Source: Deltaproteobacteria bacterium
GTDB lineage: Bacteria > Desulfobacterota > Desulfobacteria > Desulfobacterales > B30-G6
Assembly: GCA_022340465.1 (NCBI GenBank)
Contig: JAJDNW010000056.1
Coordinates: forward strand, 1-64,000
Length of the DNA: 64,000 nucleotides
Reading direction: 5' to 3'
The notes beneath the pieces were generated by a model. It was not told the origin of the DNA. It saw nothing but the letters and a program-made list of their open reading frames with translations, and searched no databases. Of the stretch, positions 56,070 to 64,000 are shown one piece after another. Within the stretch, counting starts at the first letter, position 1; each line of letters starts with the position of its first letter. The translations under genes and the position numbers were made by a program.

Positions 56070-57034
56070 TGCACTTCTTCCACGACCTCCACTTCCTGCG
56101 TCCCTGGCTGTTCGTTTTACTGGTTCCGGCTGCCGGGCTGATCGGGTACGCATTGCGAAACCGGGAAAGCCGGTATGGCATGCAGACACTGATTGCCGGG
56201 CATCTGCTCGATCATTTGCTGATCGGCAGAGGACAGCAGCATCGGCGTTTTCCGCTTTATCTGCTGGCTGCATTCTGGGCAATCGGAATCGTGGCTGTTT
56301 CCGGCCCGACATGGAAAAAGGAACCGTCGCCGTTTGCACAGGATACCGCCGGACTGGTCATTGTCCTCAAGGTCACCCCCTCCATGATGGCCCGGGACAT
56401 CCAGCCATCCCGCCTCACCCGGGCCACCCAGAAAATTCATGACCTGCTCAAACGGCGCCCCGGTGCGAAGACCGCACTCATCGCCTACAGCGCTTCGAGC
56501 CATCTGGTCATGCCCTTTACCGTTGACCCCGGTATCATCGACATGTTCAGCCAGGCCCTGAGTCCCGATGTCATGCCTGACAGCGGGGATAAACCGGTAG
56601 CGGGGCTCGAGCAGGCAGCCGCGCTCTTGGAACGGGCAGAGATGGCCGGATCTATTCTGCTCATTGCCGATTCGCTGCCCGGGTCGCAAACCGCGGTGTT
56701 GGAGCGATTTCGCCGGGAGAAAGAGATTCCGGTGCATCTTTACGCCATGGCTGCGCCCAAGGGCGTGCGCGTTCCACTGGACAGCCCGCCGGCGCCGGCC
56801 TTGAATCCCGGCGCATTGAAAAAAGCGGCCTCGGTCGTCGGCGCCGATTTGACGGTGGTGACCGCCGATGACGGGGACATCCGGAAACTGGCGGAACGGA
56901 TCAAATCCAGCATGTCCACCGCCCGGGAGAATCAGGGGCAGCGCTGGCAGGATATGGGCTACTGGGCGTTGCCGGTGTTGTTGGCGATCGCGCTCTTTTT
57001 CTTCCGCCGGGGATGGATGGTGGCCTATGAATGA
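56069..57034 (+). CDS. VWA-like membrane protein, BatB type, with degenerate metal site
   Basis: A 321-aa protein aligned in length and layout with BatA: two N-terminal helices, VWA fold and C-terminal helix. The MIDAS position reads K101-V-T103-P-S105 (LKVTPSMMARDIQPSRL) instead of DxSxS, and the later motif is IADSLPG rather than TDGxD. Metal binding is therefore probably lost. The start at ATG 56069 overlaps the BatA stop; a TTG three bases earlier is an alternative. An 8-bp overlap joins it to the TPR gene. Confidence 0.92.
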   Translation: MHFFHDLHFLRPWLFVLLVPAAGLIGYALRNRESRYGMQTLIAGHLLDHLLIGRGQQHRRFPLYLLAAFWAIGIVAVSGPTWKKEPSPFAQDTAGLVIVLKVTPSMMARDIQPSRLTRATQKIHDLLKRRPGAKTALIAYSASSHLVMPFTVDPGIIDMFSQALSPDVMPDSGDKPVAGLEQAAALLERAEMAGSILLIADSLPGSQTAVLERFRREKEIPVHLYAMAAPKGVRVPLDSPPAPALNPGALKKAASVVGADLTVVTADDGDIRKLAERIKSSMSTARENQGQRWQDMGYWALPVLLAIALFFFRRGWMVAYE

Positions 57035-57698
57035 CGTCGGGAAATACATGCCGCTGGCAGTAACGCTGATCGGCACCTGTTCTTTTCTCATCGCCCTCTC
57101 CCTTGTCAATTGGTCATCGGGGGATCTTTTTCTCACCCCGGACCAGCAGGGGAGAATCTACATGTCCCGCAAGGCGTACCGGAACGCCGCCCGGGTTTTC
57201 CAGGATCCCCTGCAGCGTGGCACCGCCTTGTACCGTGCCGGCGATTTCAAGGGTGCGGCCGCCTCGTTCGGCCAGGACGATTCCGTCGAGGCTTTGTACA
57301 ACCGGGCCAATGCCCTGCTCATGCTGGGTGAATACGACCAGGCCGTTGTCGGTTACCGCAGAGCCCTGGCCGGAAAGCCCGGCTGGAAAGAGGCCGCCGA
57401 CAATCTCGAACTCGCACTGCAGCGAAAAAATAGACTGCACCTCCCCAACGAAGGGGATGAGGGCACCGGCGGTATGCTGGCACCGGACAAGATCGTCTTT
57501 GACGAGCAGGCGGCCAATGCGACGGAGGATCAGAAAGAGACGGTCTCGGGGGGGAAACAGCGGCTCTCGGATGCAGAATTGAGCGCCATGTGGCTGCGCC
57601 GGGTGCAGACACGGCCGGCGGATTTTTTGCGCGCCAAATTCTCATACCAGGCTGCACGGCAAACGACAGGCGATCCGGAACAGGGGGGGGCAGAGTGA
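57027..57698 (+). CDS. TPR membrane protein, BatC type
   Basis: The protein is 223 aa: one N-terminal membrane helix (about 8-28), then tetratricopeptide repeats (VEALYNRANALLMLGEYDQA) and an acidic C-terminal stretch. The start at 57027 overlaps the BatB stop by 8 bp. BatC proteins scaffold the VWA pair in the periplasm. Confidence 0.88.
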   Translation: MNDVGKYMPLAVTLIGTCSFLIALSLVNWSSGDLFLTPDQQGRIYMSRKAYRNAARVFQDPLQRGTALYRAGDFKGAAASFGQDDSVEALYNRANALLMLGEYDQAVVGYRRALAGKPGWKEAADNLELALQRKNRLHLPNEGDEGTGGMLAPDKIVFDEQAANATEDQKETVSGGKQRLSDAELSAMWLRRVQTRPADFLRAKFSYQAARQTTGDPEQGGAE

Positions 57699-58993
57699 GC
57701 CGGCGCATCCTACACTACGTACTCCTGACGGCCGTCATGCTGGCAATGAGCAACCTCTGTTTTGCGGCCGGTGGTCCAGTGTTCCTGAAAAGCGAGCTTA
57801 CGAAGCCGGATAAAATCTGGGTGGGGCAGCGACTGGACCTCAACGTCACCCTCTTTACGACCAGCGCCTTTGCCGGTGTTGTTCGCTTTGACCTGCCCAA
57901 TGATTCGGGGATGGTGATTGTTGCGGACGACACCCACCCCCTCCTGGGGTCGGAGACGATCGAGGGGAGCTCCTATCTGTTTAAACAGTACACCATTTCC
58001 CTTTTTCCCCTGAGCGTCGGACCACAAACCATACCCTCCTTTCGGGTGGAATTCGGTTATCGGGGTGATGAGGGCCGGAAAGTGGAGATCTCCCTTCCCA
58101 CAAACGCACACCCCTTCACGGTCCTGGACGTACCCGGCTACGATCCGGAACTTCCGCTGATCACCGCCGGGGACCTGAAGGTCGACGATCGCTGGGAGCC
58201 GAAACCGGGCAAGGCAACCGTCGGTGACGCGTTCCTCCGAACCGTGACCATGACCGCAACCGGCCTCCCCGGCATGGCCTTTCCTCCCCTGGCGATGAAG
58301 AGGATCGACGGGGTGGCCATCTATTCCAGACAACCGGCGGTCAGTACCGACACCCAACGAGGCGCCTTTACCGGTAAAAGGGTGGAGACCTATTCCTATG
58401 TCTGCCAGCGGGCCGGCGCGTACACCCTGCCGGAGATAGAGATACAGTGGTGGAACCCCGAGGGCGAGGTGCTGCAGCGGGTAACACTGCGTTCGGCCAC
58501 GTTCCAGGTGGCCCCCAATCCGGCGCTGGAATCCGGCACGCCGCCGGCTGCAGCCGAAGCTTCCGGAGTCCCTTTCCCCTGGCGATGGGCGGTTGCAGCC
58601 GCGTTGATTGTGGTTATAATTGTGTTGTTGATGCTGCTTCGGAAAAAAAACAGTCGATCCACACCGCGCGACGAAAACAAAGAGAAAGCGCTATTCAGAC
58701 AATTCAGGCGGGCCGCCGAATCCAGTGATGCGCCTGAAACCATGCAGACCTTGATGAAGTGGCTCGATGCATCGGGCCATGCAGGCGGCGTGTCCGAATT
58801 TGTTCGGATGGTGGGTGAACCAGAACTCGAACACCAACTTGATGCATTGGAAACAAGCTTGTACGGTAAACAGGAAAAGCGTTGGTCGGGTAAAATACTC
58901 TACACCACGGTTGCCGACGCACGGCCAAAATTTCTACGACAACGGCATGTCCATCCGGACCGCCGGTACGCGCTCGGACCGCTGAACCCCTGA
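57695..58993 (+). CDS. BatD family membrane protein
   Basis: A 432-aa protein with a signal peptide, a beta-rich periplasmic region (about 30-310) and one membrane helix near residue 300-322 (FPWRWAVAAALIVVIIVLLM), then a cytoplasmic tail. The start is GTG 57695, overlapping the TPR stop (GTGA), with GGGGGGG upstream. It is shorter than many BatD proteins (550-600 aa). It closes the Bat operon, after which a stand-alone phosphatase follows 28 bp later. Confidence 0.87.
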   Translation: MSRRILHYVLLTAVMLAMSNLCFAAGGPVFLKSELTKPDKIWVGQRLDLNVTLFTTSAFAGVVRFDLPNDSGMVIVADDTHPLLGSETIEGSSYLFKQYTISLFPLSVGPQTIPSFRVEFGYRGDEGRKVEISLPTNAHPFTVLDVPGYDPELPLITAGDLKVDDRWEPKPGKATVGDAFLRTVTMTATGLPGMAFPPLAMKRIDGVAIYSRQPAVSTDTQRGAFTGKRVETYSYVCQRAGAYTLPEIEIQWWNPEGEVLQRVTLRSATFQVAPNPALESGTPPAAAEASGVPFPWRWAVAAALIVVIIVLLMLLRKKNSRSTPRDENKEKALFRQFRRAAESSDAPETMQTLMKWLDASGHAGGVSEFVRMVGEPELEHQLDALETSLYGKQEKRWSGKILYTTVADARPKFLRQRHVHPDRRYALGPLNP

Positions 58994-59021
58994 CAGGTCG
59001 AAACACAAAAAGGAGATGATG

Positions 59022-60023
59022 ATGATGTCAAAACGCATGCTGACTACGGTATTCGCGGCCCTGATTACTGCGGCCTTCCTCCATTTACCGCTGGCCGATG
59101 CGGGCGAGGCACTGCCTTCCTGGCGGGAAGGGAAAGCCAAGCAGTCGATTATCGATTTCGTGAGCCAGGTGGCGCGCAAGGGCTCACCCGATTTTGTAGC
59201 GCCGGAAGAGAGAGTTGCGGTGTTCGACAACGACGGCACGCTGTGGTCGGAGCGACCCATCTATTTCCAGTTGTTATTCGCCCTGGACCGGGTTAAGGCA
59301 CTCGCCCCCAAGCACCCGGAATGGAAAGGCAAGGAGCCCTTTGCGTCGCTGCTCAAGGGCGACGTGGCGGCGGCGCTGGCCGGTGGTGAAAAGGCGATTC
59401 TCGAAATCGTCATGTCCACCCACGCCGGCATGACCACGACGGCGTTCGAGAAGATCGTCAAGGATTGGATCGCCACGGCCCGGCATCCCAAGACCGGCAA
59501 ACGCTATACCGAGATGGTCTTCCAACCGATGCTGGAACTGCTGGTTTTTTTAAGGGCGAATGGCTTCAAGACGTTCATCGTATCGGGCGGCGGCATCGAG
59601 TTCATGCGGCCGTGGGCTGAAGCGGTTTACGGCATTCCGCCCGAACAGGTCGTCGGCAGCAGCATCAAGACCAAATTCGAGATGCGCGCCGATGGGCCGG
59701 TGCTCGTTCGATTGCCGGAGGTAAACTTCATCGATGACAAGGAGGGCAAACCCGTCGGCATCAACGCTCACATCGGGCGCCGTCCGATTGCCGCCTTCGG
59801 CAACTCGGACGGCGACCTGCAGATGCTTCAGTGGACCACCGCAGGAAAAGCGCCGCGATTCGGGCTTTTGGTCCACCACACCGATGCCGAGCGAGAATGG
59901 GCCTATGACCGCAAGTCACACGTCGGCAAGCTGGACAAGGCTCTTGACGAAGCCGCGGTCAAAGGCTGGACCGTTGTCGATATGAAGCAGGACTGGAAAG
60001 TCATCTATCCTCCGGTAAACTAG
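59022..60023 (+). CDS. HAD-superfamily exported acid phosphatase-like protein
   Basis: An exported 333-aa protein with signal peptide (ending near LADAG). The HAD motif I is AVFDNDGTLW, motif II FIVSGGGIEF and motif IV FGNSDGD, with the acceptor Asp at about residue 69. The substrate is unclear; related proteins are nonspecific phosphatases or phosphoserine-phosphatase-like. AGGAG lies immediately before a run of four ATGs (59016, 59019, 59022 and 59025). 59022 gives a usual spacing. Confidence 0.9.
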   Translation: MMSKRMLTTVFAALITAAFLHLPLADAGEALPSWREGKAKQSIIDFVSQVARKGSPDFVAPEERVAVFDNDGTLWSERPIYFQLLFALDRVKALAPKHPEWKGKEPFASLLKGDVAAALAGGEKAILEIVMSTHAGMTTTAFEKIVKDWIATARHPKTGKRYTEMVFQPMLELLVFLRANGFKTFIVSGGGIEFMRPWAEAVYGIPPEQVVGSSIKTKFEMRADGPVLVRLPEVNFIDDKEGKPVGINAHIGRRPIAAFGNSDGDLQMLQWTTAGKAPRFGLLVHHTDAEREWAYDRKSHVGKLDKALDEAAVKGWTVVDMKQDWKVIYPPVN

Positions 60024-60078
60024 CCGTGTTTGAGTTTGCCTTATTGAGCATTTGTCATTTAATTATAAAATTATAAAA

Positions 60079-60489
60079 GACAGGTACTTAATGTTTTTTG
60101 AATAATCTCCGCCCTAAAATAAGTTTTTCAGTCTTCATGCTCTTCCAACCCGGCAAGACTATTGCTGGTGGCACAGTGAGTTGCGCATGTTTGAAGACGG
60201 GATTTTACCGTGCGGGCGCATTCCAGCCTCTCAATCAACTGAAAAGCGCTGTATTGGAAGAAGTTGCCTGCTCAGATTAATTCCGAAAGCCGTTTCAGGT
60301 AGTAGATCCCCGAAAGGCCCTGGATCGGTTTGGGGACTTTCTCGTTTTTCGACTGAAAATGATGCTTGAACTGCTGGTAGTGTCTGGTATGGAACCCGCA
60401 CGGTACATGTACCTGCGGTAGCGCCCACACGCTCCTTTTCACTCTTAACATTGAATTCCTGAAGACCGAAATAACATAAAGTACCTGTC
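60079..60489. mobile_element. 411-bp remnant bounded by 11-bp inverted repeats
   Basis: GACAGGTACTT at 60079-60089 and its exact complement AAGTACCTGTC at 60479-60489 bound an AT-leaning segment that contains one short ORF. Similar GGGACAGGTAC ends border small transposase elements in related genomes (recollection, not checked). The rest of the 60024-60627 gap has no gene. Confidence 0.4.
60272..60451 (-). pseudogene. 59-aa ORF inside the remnant element, possible transposase tail
   Basis: The frame begins at ATG 60451 with AGGA upstream and ends at 60272. The C-terminal part FKHHFQSKNEKVPKPIQGLS then GIYYLKRLSELI looks like real protein sequence, not random translation. It does not match a known domain that I can name. 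It may be the 3' end of a decayed transposase or host gene. Confidence 0.3.
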
Positions 60490-60627
60490 CCTAATATCTA
60501 ATATTATTCAGTCCATTAAGGCTTGATGTAATGGCCGGCCTCTGTTACCTAAAGTAAACACGCGACTCAGGTGTTGGTCAGGGCCATTGGTATACAATTT
60601 ATCGACAAAGGCGGCGATTTTATTTCA

Positions 60628-61356
60628 ATGCAAGCAAAAGCGACCCTTTTCATCCAGTGCATCGTCGACGGCCTCTACCCTCAGGTGGGCCAGGCCATGG
60701 TACGGGTTCTGGAAAGGCTGGGGGTTTCCCTGGACTATCCCAAGGACCAGACCTGCTGCGGTCAGCCGGCTTTCAACTCGGGATACCGGCAGGAGGCGCG
60801 CAAGGCGGCCGAACGGTTTATCCGCATCTTCGAATCGGCGGAATGCATCGTCTGTCCGTCGGGTTCGTGCGTGAGCATGGTGCGCAACCACTACGGCGAT
60901 CTTTTTAAAAATGACCGCCGCTGGGTGGTGCGTGCCCGGCGCGTGGCGGAAAGGACCTTCGAGTTTTCCGAATACCTGGTGGATGTGCTGGGTTTCACGG
61001 ATGTGGGGGCGGCCTTCGCCGGACGCGTCACCTACCATGAGTCCTGTCACCTCATGCGCGGCATCGGCGTCAGCCGTCAGCCGAGAACCCTGATTGCCCA
61101 TGTGAAGGGGATCGATTTCGTGGAGATGCACGACGCCGACTTCTGCTGCGGTTTCGGGGGCGCCTTTTCCGTCAAATACCCGGACATCTCCACGGCCATG
61201 CTGAGCGAAAAGGTCCGCAATATCGAGCACTCTGGCGCCGAGGTCGTGGTTGGGTGCGACATGGGTTGCCTGATGAACATCCAGGGCATGTTGAACCGGA
61301 AGAAGGCCGCCGTCAAAACCATGCACATTGCAGAATTGCTGGATCGGTCCCACTAG
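60628..61356 (+). CDS. lutA: lactate utilization protein A, CCG-domain subunit
   Basis: A 242-aa protein with two cysteine-rich CCG domains: CCGQPAFNSGY (about residues 43-53) and CCGFGGAFSVKYPDISTAM. These form the [4Fe-4S]-binding heterodisulfide-reductase-type fold of LutA/YkgE. With LutB and LutC it oxidises lactate to pyruvate. ATG 60628 is chosen to match the usual length; a GTG at 60571 is also in frame. A TGGTCAGGGCCA dyad at 60575-60586 could be an operator (speculative). Confidence 0.93.
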   Translation: MQAKATLFIQCIVDGLYPQVGQAMVRVLERLGVSLDYPKDQTCCGQPAFNSGYRQEARKAAERFIRIFESAECIVCPSGSCVSMVRNHYGDLFKNDRRWVVRARRVAERTFEFSEYLVDVLGFTDVGAAFAGRVTYHESCHLMRGIGVSRQPRTLIAHVKGIDFVEMHDADFCCGFGGAFSVKYPDISTAMLSEKVRNIEHSGAEVVVGCDMGCLMNIQGMLNRKKAAVKTMHIAELLDRSH

Positions 61357-61372
61357 GTTTCCGGAAGCGGAT

Positions 61373-62821
61373 ATGGATATCACCACAGAAAAATACAAAG
61401 CGGTTGCCAGGGCAGGCACGGAAAACCCGGTGCTGCAGAAGGCCTTGGCCGGCCTGCAGGCGCGGTTTGGCCGGGGAACGGCCCAGGCCTATCGCGAGCT
61501 GCCCGAAGGGCCAGACTTGCGACTGGTGGCCCATGACCTGCGCATGGACGCCGTTCTTCACCTCGACCGTCTGCTGGCCGCACTCGCCGGCAAGGTGCGC
61601 GGAAACGGCGGCCACGTTTATTTTGCCCAAAATGGGGAAGAAGCCGTGGCCTATTGCCTGAAAGTCGCTGCGGAAAACAAGGTAAAGCGGGTGGTCAAGG
61701 GCAAATCCATGGTCACCGAGGAGATCCGGCTGAACGAGGCGCTGGCGGCGTCCGGCATCGAAGCCGTGGAAACCGATCTGGGGGAGTACATCATCCAGCT
61801 GGCCGGTGAGACGCCTTCGCACATCATCGCTCCGGCCATTCATAAATCCAAAGAGGATGTCGGCCGCCTCTTTGCGGAAAAGCTGCGGATAGGCTACACC
61901 GACGACCCCCCCACCCTGACCCGGGCCGCAAGAAAGGCCCTGAGGGAAAAGTTTTTATCGGCGGATATGGGTATTTCCGGATGCAACCTGGCCTGCGCCG
62001 AAACCGGCCACATCACCACGGTGTCCAACGAGGGCAACATCCGCATGGCTTCGACCCTGCCGCGCATTCACATGGTTTTTATGGGCATGGAGCGGGTTGC
62101 CGCACGCCTGCAGGATCTCGACATCCTGCTGCGCTTGCTGTGCCGGGGGGCGGCGGCCCAGAATATGGCCACCTATGTCAGCCACATCAGCGGTCCGCGG
62201 GGGGCGGACAACCTGGATGGCCCGGAGCAGCTGCACCTGGTCATTCTTGACAACGGCCGCTCCCGGATGCTGGCCGATCCGGAATTCCGCGAGATGCTGT
62301 GCTGCATCCGCTGCGCCGCCTGCCTGAACATTTGCCCGGTGTATGGTAAAATAGGGGGCCACGCCTACGGATTCGCGTACTCGGGCCCGGTGGGAGCGGT
62401 GGTTACACCGTTGATGACCGGCATCAACCGTGCCGCCGACCTCTGCCAGGGGGAAACCCTCTGCGGGGCCTGCCGGGATGCCTGTCCGGTGAATATCGAC
62501 ATTCCGCGCATGCTCCTGTTGCTGCGCGCCAAGCTGGCGGACGGCGACTCCCGATGGGGGGTGACCCGCGGCAGTCTTATGGAAAAGGCGGCTTACATGT
62601 TCTGGGCGCGTCTCATGCAAAGCCGTGGACTCTACGACCTGGCCATCAACGCCGGCAGTGTTTTTCAACGGGCTCTTCCCAAAAACGGGGGCATGCTGCG
62701 ATTTCTGCCGCCGCCGCTTAACGGCTGGACCAGAAGCCGCGACATGCAGCCTCTGGCCGACGAAAGCTTCTCGAGGTGGTGGCAAAAAAACCGGGAAGGG
62801 GATTCCCATGGCAACCCATAG
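61373..62821 (+). CDS. lutB: lactate utilization protein B, LUD plus ferredoxin domain
   Basis: A 482-aa protein. An N-terminal LUD domain (about 60-290) is followed by two [4Fe-4S] ferredoxin motifs, CIRCAACLNICPVYG (about 310-324) and CGACRDACPVNIDI (about 363-376), and a C-terminal extension. It transfers electrons in the Lut complex. The start is ATG 61373, 17 bp after lutA; the 3' end overlaps lutC by 14 bp. Confidence 0.94.
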   Translation: MDITTEKYKAVARAGTENPVLQKALAGLQARFGRGTAQAYRELPEGPDLRLVAHDLRMDAVLHLDRLLAALAGKVRGNGGHVYFAQNGEEAVAYCLKVAAENKVKRVVKGKSMVTEEIRLNEALAASGIEAVETDLGEYIIQLAGETPSHIIAPAIHKSKEDVGRLFAEKLRIGYTDDPPTLTRAARKALREKFLSADMGISGCNLACAETGHITTVSNEGNIRMASTLPRIHMVFMGMERVAARLQDLDILLRLLCRGAAAQNMATYVSHISGPRGADNLDGPEQLHLVILDNGRSRMLADPEFREMLCCIRCAACLNICPVYGKIGGHAYGFAYSGPVGAVVTPLMTGINRAADLCQGETLCGACRDACPVNIDIPRMLLLLRAKLADGDSRWGVTRGSLMEKAAYMFWARLMQSRGLYDLAINAGSVFQRALPKNGGMLRFLPPPLNGWTRSRDMQPLADESFSRWWQKNREGDSHGNP

Positions 62822-63554
62822 CACGAGCCCTGATCAGCAGCGGTTCATCGGCCGTCTGCAGCAGGCCCTGGCAGACGGCGCCGGGGATCGCCGTCCCGGG
62901 CGACCGGGCAGCATTTATCGTAAACAGGGGCCTGTAAAAACGAGAAGCCGGCCTGAGCAGCTGGCCCTGCTGGACCGGCTGGTGGCGGAAAGCGCCCCCA
63001 TCAACCAGCGGGTCGCCGTGCACCCGGAGGCTGCCTCCGTTGCCCGGGGTATATCGGAACTGGTCGCCGAAAAGGATCCGGAATGGGGGGATGAGAAACA
63101 CGTCGTCGCCTGGCGGCATCCCCTGGTCGAAGCCTTGAGCCTGCCGGATGTGCTGCAAGGTGTCGGCGCTTCCATGAGCTATGCGGCATCTGCCGGCACT
63201 GATGACCGGGAAACGGTGCGACAGCAGATTTTTAAAGCGTATGTCGGCATCACTTCCGCCGATTTTTGCCTGGCGGATTCCGCCACCCTGGTGATGAAGT
63301 CCCGGCCGGGGCAGAACCGGTCCGTTTCCCTGGTGCCTTCCATTCACATTGCGGTCATCCGCCTCGAACAGATCCTGGCCAACCTGAAGGAGCTGTACTA
63401 CATCCTCGACAACGATCCGGTCCATGTAAAGGAGGGGCTGACCCCCTGCATGACCTTTGTCTCCGGTCCCAGCAAGACGGCGGACATCGAGGCCACCATG
63501 GTTCACGGCGCCCACGGGCCGCGGGAAGTGCATCTGTTTGTCATAACCGGATAA
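62808..63554 (+). CDS. lutC: lactate utilization protein C
   Basis: A 248-aa LUD-domain protein. The first 40 residues are basic and probably disordered. The LUD core includes VGITSADFCLADSATLV and VSGPSKTADIEATMVHGAHG. ATG 62808 is preceded by GGGAAGGGG. It completes the lutABC set for lactate (or related 2-hydroxyacid) oxidation. Confidence 0.92.
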   Translation: MATHSTSPDQQRFIGRLQQALADGAGDRRPGRPGSIYRKQGPVKTRSRPEQLALLDRLVAESAPINQRVAVHPEAASVARGISELVAEKDPEWGDEKHVVAWRHPLVEALSLPDVLQGVGASMSYAASAGTDDRETVRQQIFKAYVGITSADFCLADSATLVMKSRPGQNRSVSLVPSIHIAVIRLEQILANLKELYYILDNDPVHVKEGLTPCMTFVSGPSKTADIEATMVHGAHGPREVHLFVITG

Positions 63555-63620
63555 ACAAACAAGTCCTTCAGCCTGTTTCGGCACGGAAATACAGCCTGTT
63601 CAGTAACCCGCATGATGGTT

Positions 63621-63944
63621 TCAGGCGTAGTCTTCCCGGACCGGGGCAAAGAACTCCAGTACTTCGGTGGCCGCGTCCAGACAGTGTGCCTTGTGCGCCA
63701 CATCCGATGGGATGCACCAGGCATCGCCCGCTTTGACCACTTTTTTTTCATCGCCGATGGTCAACTCCAGGGAGCCTTTCAACACCGTGCCGATCTGTTC
63801 GTGGGGATGGGTGTGTTCGGGTATGTCCGTGCCCGGGGCGAGGTAAAAAAAGACCATGCTCCCTTTTTTGCCGTTAAGGGGCTTGATGTCGATGCCCGGC
63901 GCCAGGTTTTTCGAATTCAATTCCGCAATAGTGTGATGGTACAT
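63621..63944 (-). CDS. cupin-domain protein
   Basis: A 107-aa single-domain cupin. PEHTHPHEQIGTVLKGSLEL holds the two-His, Glu metal motif, and the second motif is PSDVAHKAHCLD. Its function is not predictable; small cupins often act as sugar- or acid-binding enzymes. The start at 63944 has AGAGGAA upstream. It is convergent with lutC, 66 bp away. Confidence 0.87.
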   Translation of the reverse strand: MYHHTIAELNSKNLAPGIDIKPLNGKKGSMVFFYLAPGTDIPEHTHPHEQIGTVLKGSLELTIGDEKKVVKAGDAWCIPSDVAHKAHCLDAATEVLEFFAPVREDYA

Positions 63945-63976
63945 TGTGTGATTCCTCTTCATCAGTTTATGTATGC

Positions 63977-64000
63977 CCATTGCCATAAGTATGTTCCGAT
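63977..64000 (+). repeat. left end of a palindromic element, copy E (cut by window edge)
   Basis: ATTGCCATAAGTATGTTCCG matches the left terminus of copy A at 21887-21905 at about 17 of 22 positions. The rest would lie beyond the window. Confidence 0.5.

Noticed and set aside
1-64000. tRNA, rRNA, CRISPR arrays, prophage or replication origin
   Set aside because: No cloverleaf-like sequence, regularly spaced repeat array, phage gene or DnaA-box cluster was seen on reading.

Overview
The window is a protein-dense bacterial chromosome segment of moderate to high GC. It most resembles an anaerobic deltaproteobacterium (Desulfobacterota, Desulfobacterales type). The reasons are a methylmalonyl-CoA/propionate gene cluster, a Rieske/cytochrome b module with an octaheme cytochrome, lactate-utilisation genes of the lutABC type, an outer-membrane lipid A gene (lpxC), NtrY/NtrX-like regulation, and many short palindromic intergenic repeats. 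The assignment is inferred from gene content; no rRNA or tRNA is present to confirm it.

Layout. 1-10243: end of a TetR regulator, then methylmalonyl-CoA mutase, its G-protein chaperone MeaB, a carboxyltransferase beta subunit, a 72-residue small protein, a carboxyltransferase fused to a biotin carrier domain, and both subunits of succinyl-CoA synthetase. Together these interconvert propionyl-CoA, methylmalonyl-CoA and succinyl-CoA, probably by transcarboxylation with pyruvate/oxaloacetate. 10452-16293: hydrogenase/urease nickel-insertion genes hypA and hypB, a Memo-family protein, a small unknown gene, glnS and a B12-binding radical SAM protein. 16481-20706: cytochrome b, Rieske protein and an octaheme TPR cytochrome, likely one quinol-oxidising complex. 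20716-28718: AI-2E family permease, solute-binding lipoprotein, DUF4124 and DUF3108 proteins, phosphoglucose isomerase, an enoyl-CoA hydratase and a TPR lipoprotein. Palindromic repeat elements lie among these genes.

28858-43098: mostly housekeeping. It holds a LysM protein/thrC/serS operon, 5-formyl-THF cyclo-ligase, a K+ channel, pcm, a DedA-like protein, coaD, rsmD, an NtrX-like regulator with an NtrY-like kinase and a DUF4390 protein, and lpxC. 43208-50099: a solitary LUD protein, trmO, an ArsR/permease/thioredoxin-like trio, HU, and a three-gene lipid-glycosylation operon. 50725-58993: comM followed by a complete Bat-type operon (MoxR, DUF58, DUF4381, two VWA proteins, TPR, BatD). 59022-63944: an HAD phosphatase, a small degenerate element, lutABC and a cupin.

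The most unusual features are these. A roughly 245-bp palindromic element occurs as two opposite copies flanking two genes, with partial copies elsewhere. The Rieske/cytochrome b/octaheme operon is unusual in composition. The carboxyltransferase and biotin carrier are fused with no biotin carboxylase nearby. The NtrX-like regulator has a GSFAGA loop in place of GAFTGA. One VWA protein has lost its metal-site aspartate. No complete insertion sequence, prophage, CRISPR array, tRNA or rRNA was found.
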